Shown here: positions 62,442-64,000 of the stretch, piece by piece
Numbering within the stretch: the first letter of the stretch is position 1
How the letters are laid out: each line of letters begins with the position of its first letter
Assembly (NCBI RefSeq): GCF_905220705.1
Contig: NZ_CAJNAT010000016.1
Span: 1-64,000 of the forward strand
DNA from: Paraburkholderia domus
GTDB lineage: Bacteria > Pseudomonadota > Gammaproteobacteria > Burkholderiales > Burkholderiaceae
Direction: 5' to 3'
DNA length: 64,000 nucleotides
Program-made: the position numbers and the translations under genes
Notes under the pieces: model-generated
Databases searched by the model: none
What the model was told of the DNA's origin: nothing
What the model saw: only the letters and a program-made list of their open reading frames with translations

Positions 62442-63500
62442 TCATTTGAGTTTCATTGCCGCTTCGGCATAAGCGGGGGTCACGAACTTCGAGTAATCGG
62501 GCAACACCGCGCTGATCTGTTTCTGATCTTTCAGGAAGTTGGCCGTGTCCTTCAGCGCAAACGTCGCGCGGCCCGCACTGCCGCCGCCCAGCCATTGCGA
62601 GGACGCCTGCTCCTGGAGCGTCGGGAAGGCATAGAGCGAGAGCGATTCCGGCACGTCGGCCGGCGAGCCGCCGATCATCTTCGCGATAGCGGCTGCCTGC
62701 GGCGAAGTGGCATTCCATTGCGCCGGATTCTTGCGGTACTGTTCGTCCGCGTCGGAAATCGCTTTCACGAGTTTTGCCATGAAGTCCTTATGCGCCTCGC
62801 CCCATTGGCGATCGACAGCAATACCGTCGAATGTCGGCTTGCCGAGCTTCGACAGGTCGCCGGAAGTAATCAGGACCTTGCCGCTCTTCTTCAATTGGGC
62901 GAGCGCCGGATCCCACACGTAAGCGGCGTCGATATCGCCGCGCTCCCATGCCGCGACCAGCTGGTTCGGCTGCATGTTGAGGATCTTCACCTCGGACGGA
63001 TTGATGCCCCAATGTTGCAGCGCGAACATCGTGTGATAGTGCGTCGTCGACACGAACGGTACGCCGATTGTTTTACCCTTTAGATCAGACGGTTTGTTGA
63101 TGCCGGAGCCGTTGCGTACGACCATCGCTTCGGCCTGGTTAATGTTGTCCAGAATCCAGAAGAGCTGCAGGTCGAGACCCTGGCTCACCGCTGCGGCGAG
63201 CGGGCTCGAACCGATCACGCCGACCTTCACGTCGCCTGAGGCCATGGCGGTCGCGACCTTTGCGCCGGATTCGAACTGCCGCCAGTTGATCTTGTAGCCC
63301 GTCTCTTTCTCGATGGAGCCGTTGGCGATGGCAACGACCCATGGGTCGACGATCTGCTGATAGGCTATCGTGACCTCCTTGTCCTGCGCGTGGCTGGCTG
63401 GCGCCACCATGCAGGCGAGCGCGGCGAACGCCGCGACGGTCACACGGCGCGTCAGAGCGCCGAACCAGCGGGACAACTTCGGTTGCATGTCGCTTTTCAT
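62442..63500 (-). CDS. tauA: taurine-type periplasmic binding protein
   Basis: A 352-residue TauA/SsuA-like protein. Signal peptide of about 38 residues with a long n-region and cleavage after PASHA. Mature protein begins 'DKEVTIAYQQIVDPWVVAIANG', the TauA-type opening with the sulfonate loop. 'ASGDVKVGVIGSSPLAAAVSQG' (about residues 87-108) is the first ligand loop. TauA of E. coli binds taurine. It is the first gene of tauABC, divergent from the MocR gene at 63800, as in other taurine operons. RBS GGAGA precedes the start; the second Met (residue 5) is a possible start too. Confidence 0.92.
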   Translation of the reverse strand: MKSDMQPKLSRWFGALTRRVTVAAFAALACMVAPASHAQDKEVTIAYQQIVDPWVVAIANGSIEKETGYKINWRQFESGAKVATAMASGDVKVGVIGSSPLAAAVSQGLDLQLFWILDNINQAEAMVVRNGSGINKPSDLKGKTIGVPFVSTTHYHTMFALQHWGINPSEVKILNMQPNQLVAAWERGDIDAAYVWDPALAQLKKSGKVLITSGDLSKLGKPTFDGIAVDRQWGEAHKDFMAKLVKAISDADEQYRKNPAQWNATSPQAAAIAKMIGGSPADVPESLSLYAFPTLQEQASSQWLGGGSAGRATFALKDTANFLKDQKQISAVLPDYSKFVTPAYAEAAMKLK

Positions 63501-63698
63501 TGTAGGTCTCCAGAATGGCCTTGTGGGTACGCGAGTACACGTGAATCCAACGCCCGCCGACGGGGACTTGTCCCAATCGCCGGCAATGGGATGATGCGAG
63601 TATCGTCAGTAAAAAATGTTGCAGGTTAGGGCCAGACGTGGCTGATCGTTGAGTCCACACCGCTGCACCGGAATGGGCCGCGGCGCCAGTCCCGCCCG

Positions 63699-63732
63699 CA
63701 GCCGCCTCGGGGCGGCTGGCAGGCGCTTTTTT
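63699..63732 (+). terminator. terminator-like hairpin in the tauA-tauR intergenic region
   Basis: Arms CAGCCGCC and GGCGGCTG around TCGG, then eight bases and six T. It lies in the leader of the MocR gene, so it could end antisense or leader transcripts or be chance. Confidence 0.35.
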
Positions 63733-63799
63733 GCACGTCCACAATGCCGGTGTCCGCCTTCGTGCGGGCGGGCTCCGCCTACAAAAATCAGGAGAAAGC

Positions 63800-64000
63800 A
63801 TGGCAAGTCGCACCTCGGTGGCCCTATGGAGTCAGCGGTTCCAGCGTTCACACGACTCAAATATGAGCCTCCAGGGCCAAATCCGCCAGATGCTGGTTGC
63901 CGCGATTCTGGACGGCCAACTGCTGCCGGATCACGCATTGCCGTCCAGCCGCGAGTTGGCCGACCAGCTGAGCGTTGCCCGTAATACGGTCGTGCTCGCT
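63800..64000 (+). CDS. tauR: MocR-type GntR/aminotransferase regulator, 3' end cut by window (TauR candidate)
   Basis: The first 67 residues of a regulator, cut at the window end. The visible part is a GntR winged helix: 'MSLQGQIRQMLVAAILDGQLL' then 'LPSSRELADQLSVARNTVVLA' (the recognition helix). A MocR protein with an N-terminal GntR domain and a C-terminal PLP aminotransferase-like domain (TauR) regulates taurine operons in other bacteria, and the position divergent from tauA fits. The aminotransferase domain itself lies outside the window, so a plain GntR protein is not excluded. Start at 63800 with ggagaaagc upstream. Confidence 0.75.
   Translation, partial: MASRTSVALWSQRFQRSHDSNMSLQGQIRQMLVAAILDGQLLPDHALPSSRELADQLSVARNTVVLA

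Noticed and set aside
1..64000. CRISPR arrays, tRNA or rRNA genes, insertion sequences
   Set aside because: I found no regularly spaced repeats, cloverleaf-like genes or transposase motifs on reading through; a dedicated search was not possible.

Overview
The window is a GC-rich stretch of a Burkholderiaceae genome. Paraburkholderia or a close relative is the best guess, from the protein flavour, the porin, and the many catabolic operons next to LysR, IclR and MarR regulators. I see no rRNA, tRNA, CRISPR array, insertion sequence or prophage. Both ends cut through genes: a vgrG at the left and a MocR/GntR regulator at the right.

Bases 1-17179 are the right part of a type VI secretion (T6SS) locus: VgrG, a translationally coupled lipase-type effector, three tandem lipoprotein immunity genes, a PAAR tip protein, an unassigned membrane protein, then TssM, TssA, TssF, TssG and TssJ. 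Each immunity gene is followed by a short relic of the 3' end of a different effector allele, so the locus looks like a record of successive effector replacement. Bases 17213-29324 carry a D-amino-acid dehydratase/aldolase with a HAD protein and a LysR regulator, a sulfotransferase-like protein, mmsA, a PuuA-like glutamine synthetase, an MFS exporter, an isochorismatase-fold protein, a MarR regulator with a clear operator, and a porin.

Bases 29325-35575 form one catabolic module: a LysR regulator diverging from a Fe(II)/2-oxoglutarate oxygenase, a DddP-like M24 enzyme and a betaine-type ABC importer. The substrate is probably a quaternary ammonium or sulfonium zwitterion that I cannot name. 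Bases 35616-44533 hold a TPR membrane protein, an ArsR-type regulator beside a truncated DHA2 drug exporter, a TauE/SafE exporter, and an operon of DUF3311 protein, sodium:solute symporter, amidohydrolase and CobW GTPase.

Bases 44803-64000 look like a C2-sulfonate catabolic island. Taurine would be oxidised by TauXY and isethionate by IseJ, both to sulfoacetaldehyde. Xsc would cleave this to sulfite and acetyl phosphate, and Pta would make acetyl-CoA. Uptake candidates are an APC permease, IseU and TauABC. Regulators are an IclR protein (IseR candidate) and a MocR protein (TauR candidate). A CobS/CobT-like AAA+/VWA pair without CobN sits inside the island. A previously unmarked 24-bp operator-like motif occurs before cobS-like, twice at the xsc promoter and in degenerate form before iseJ, and it ties the CobST pair to the sulfonate genes.
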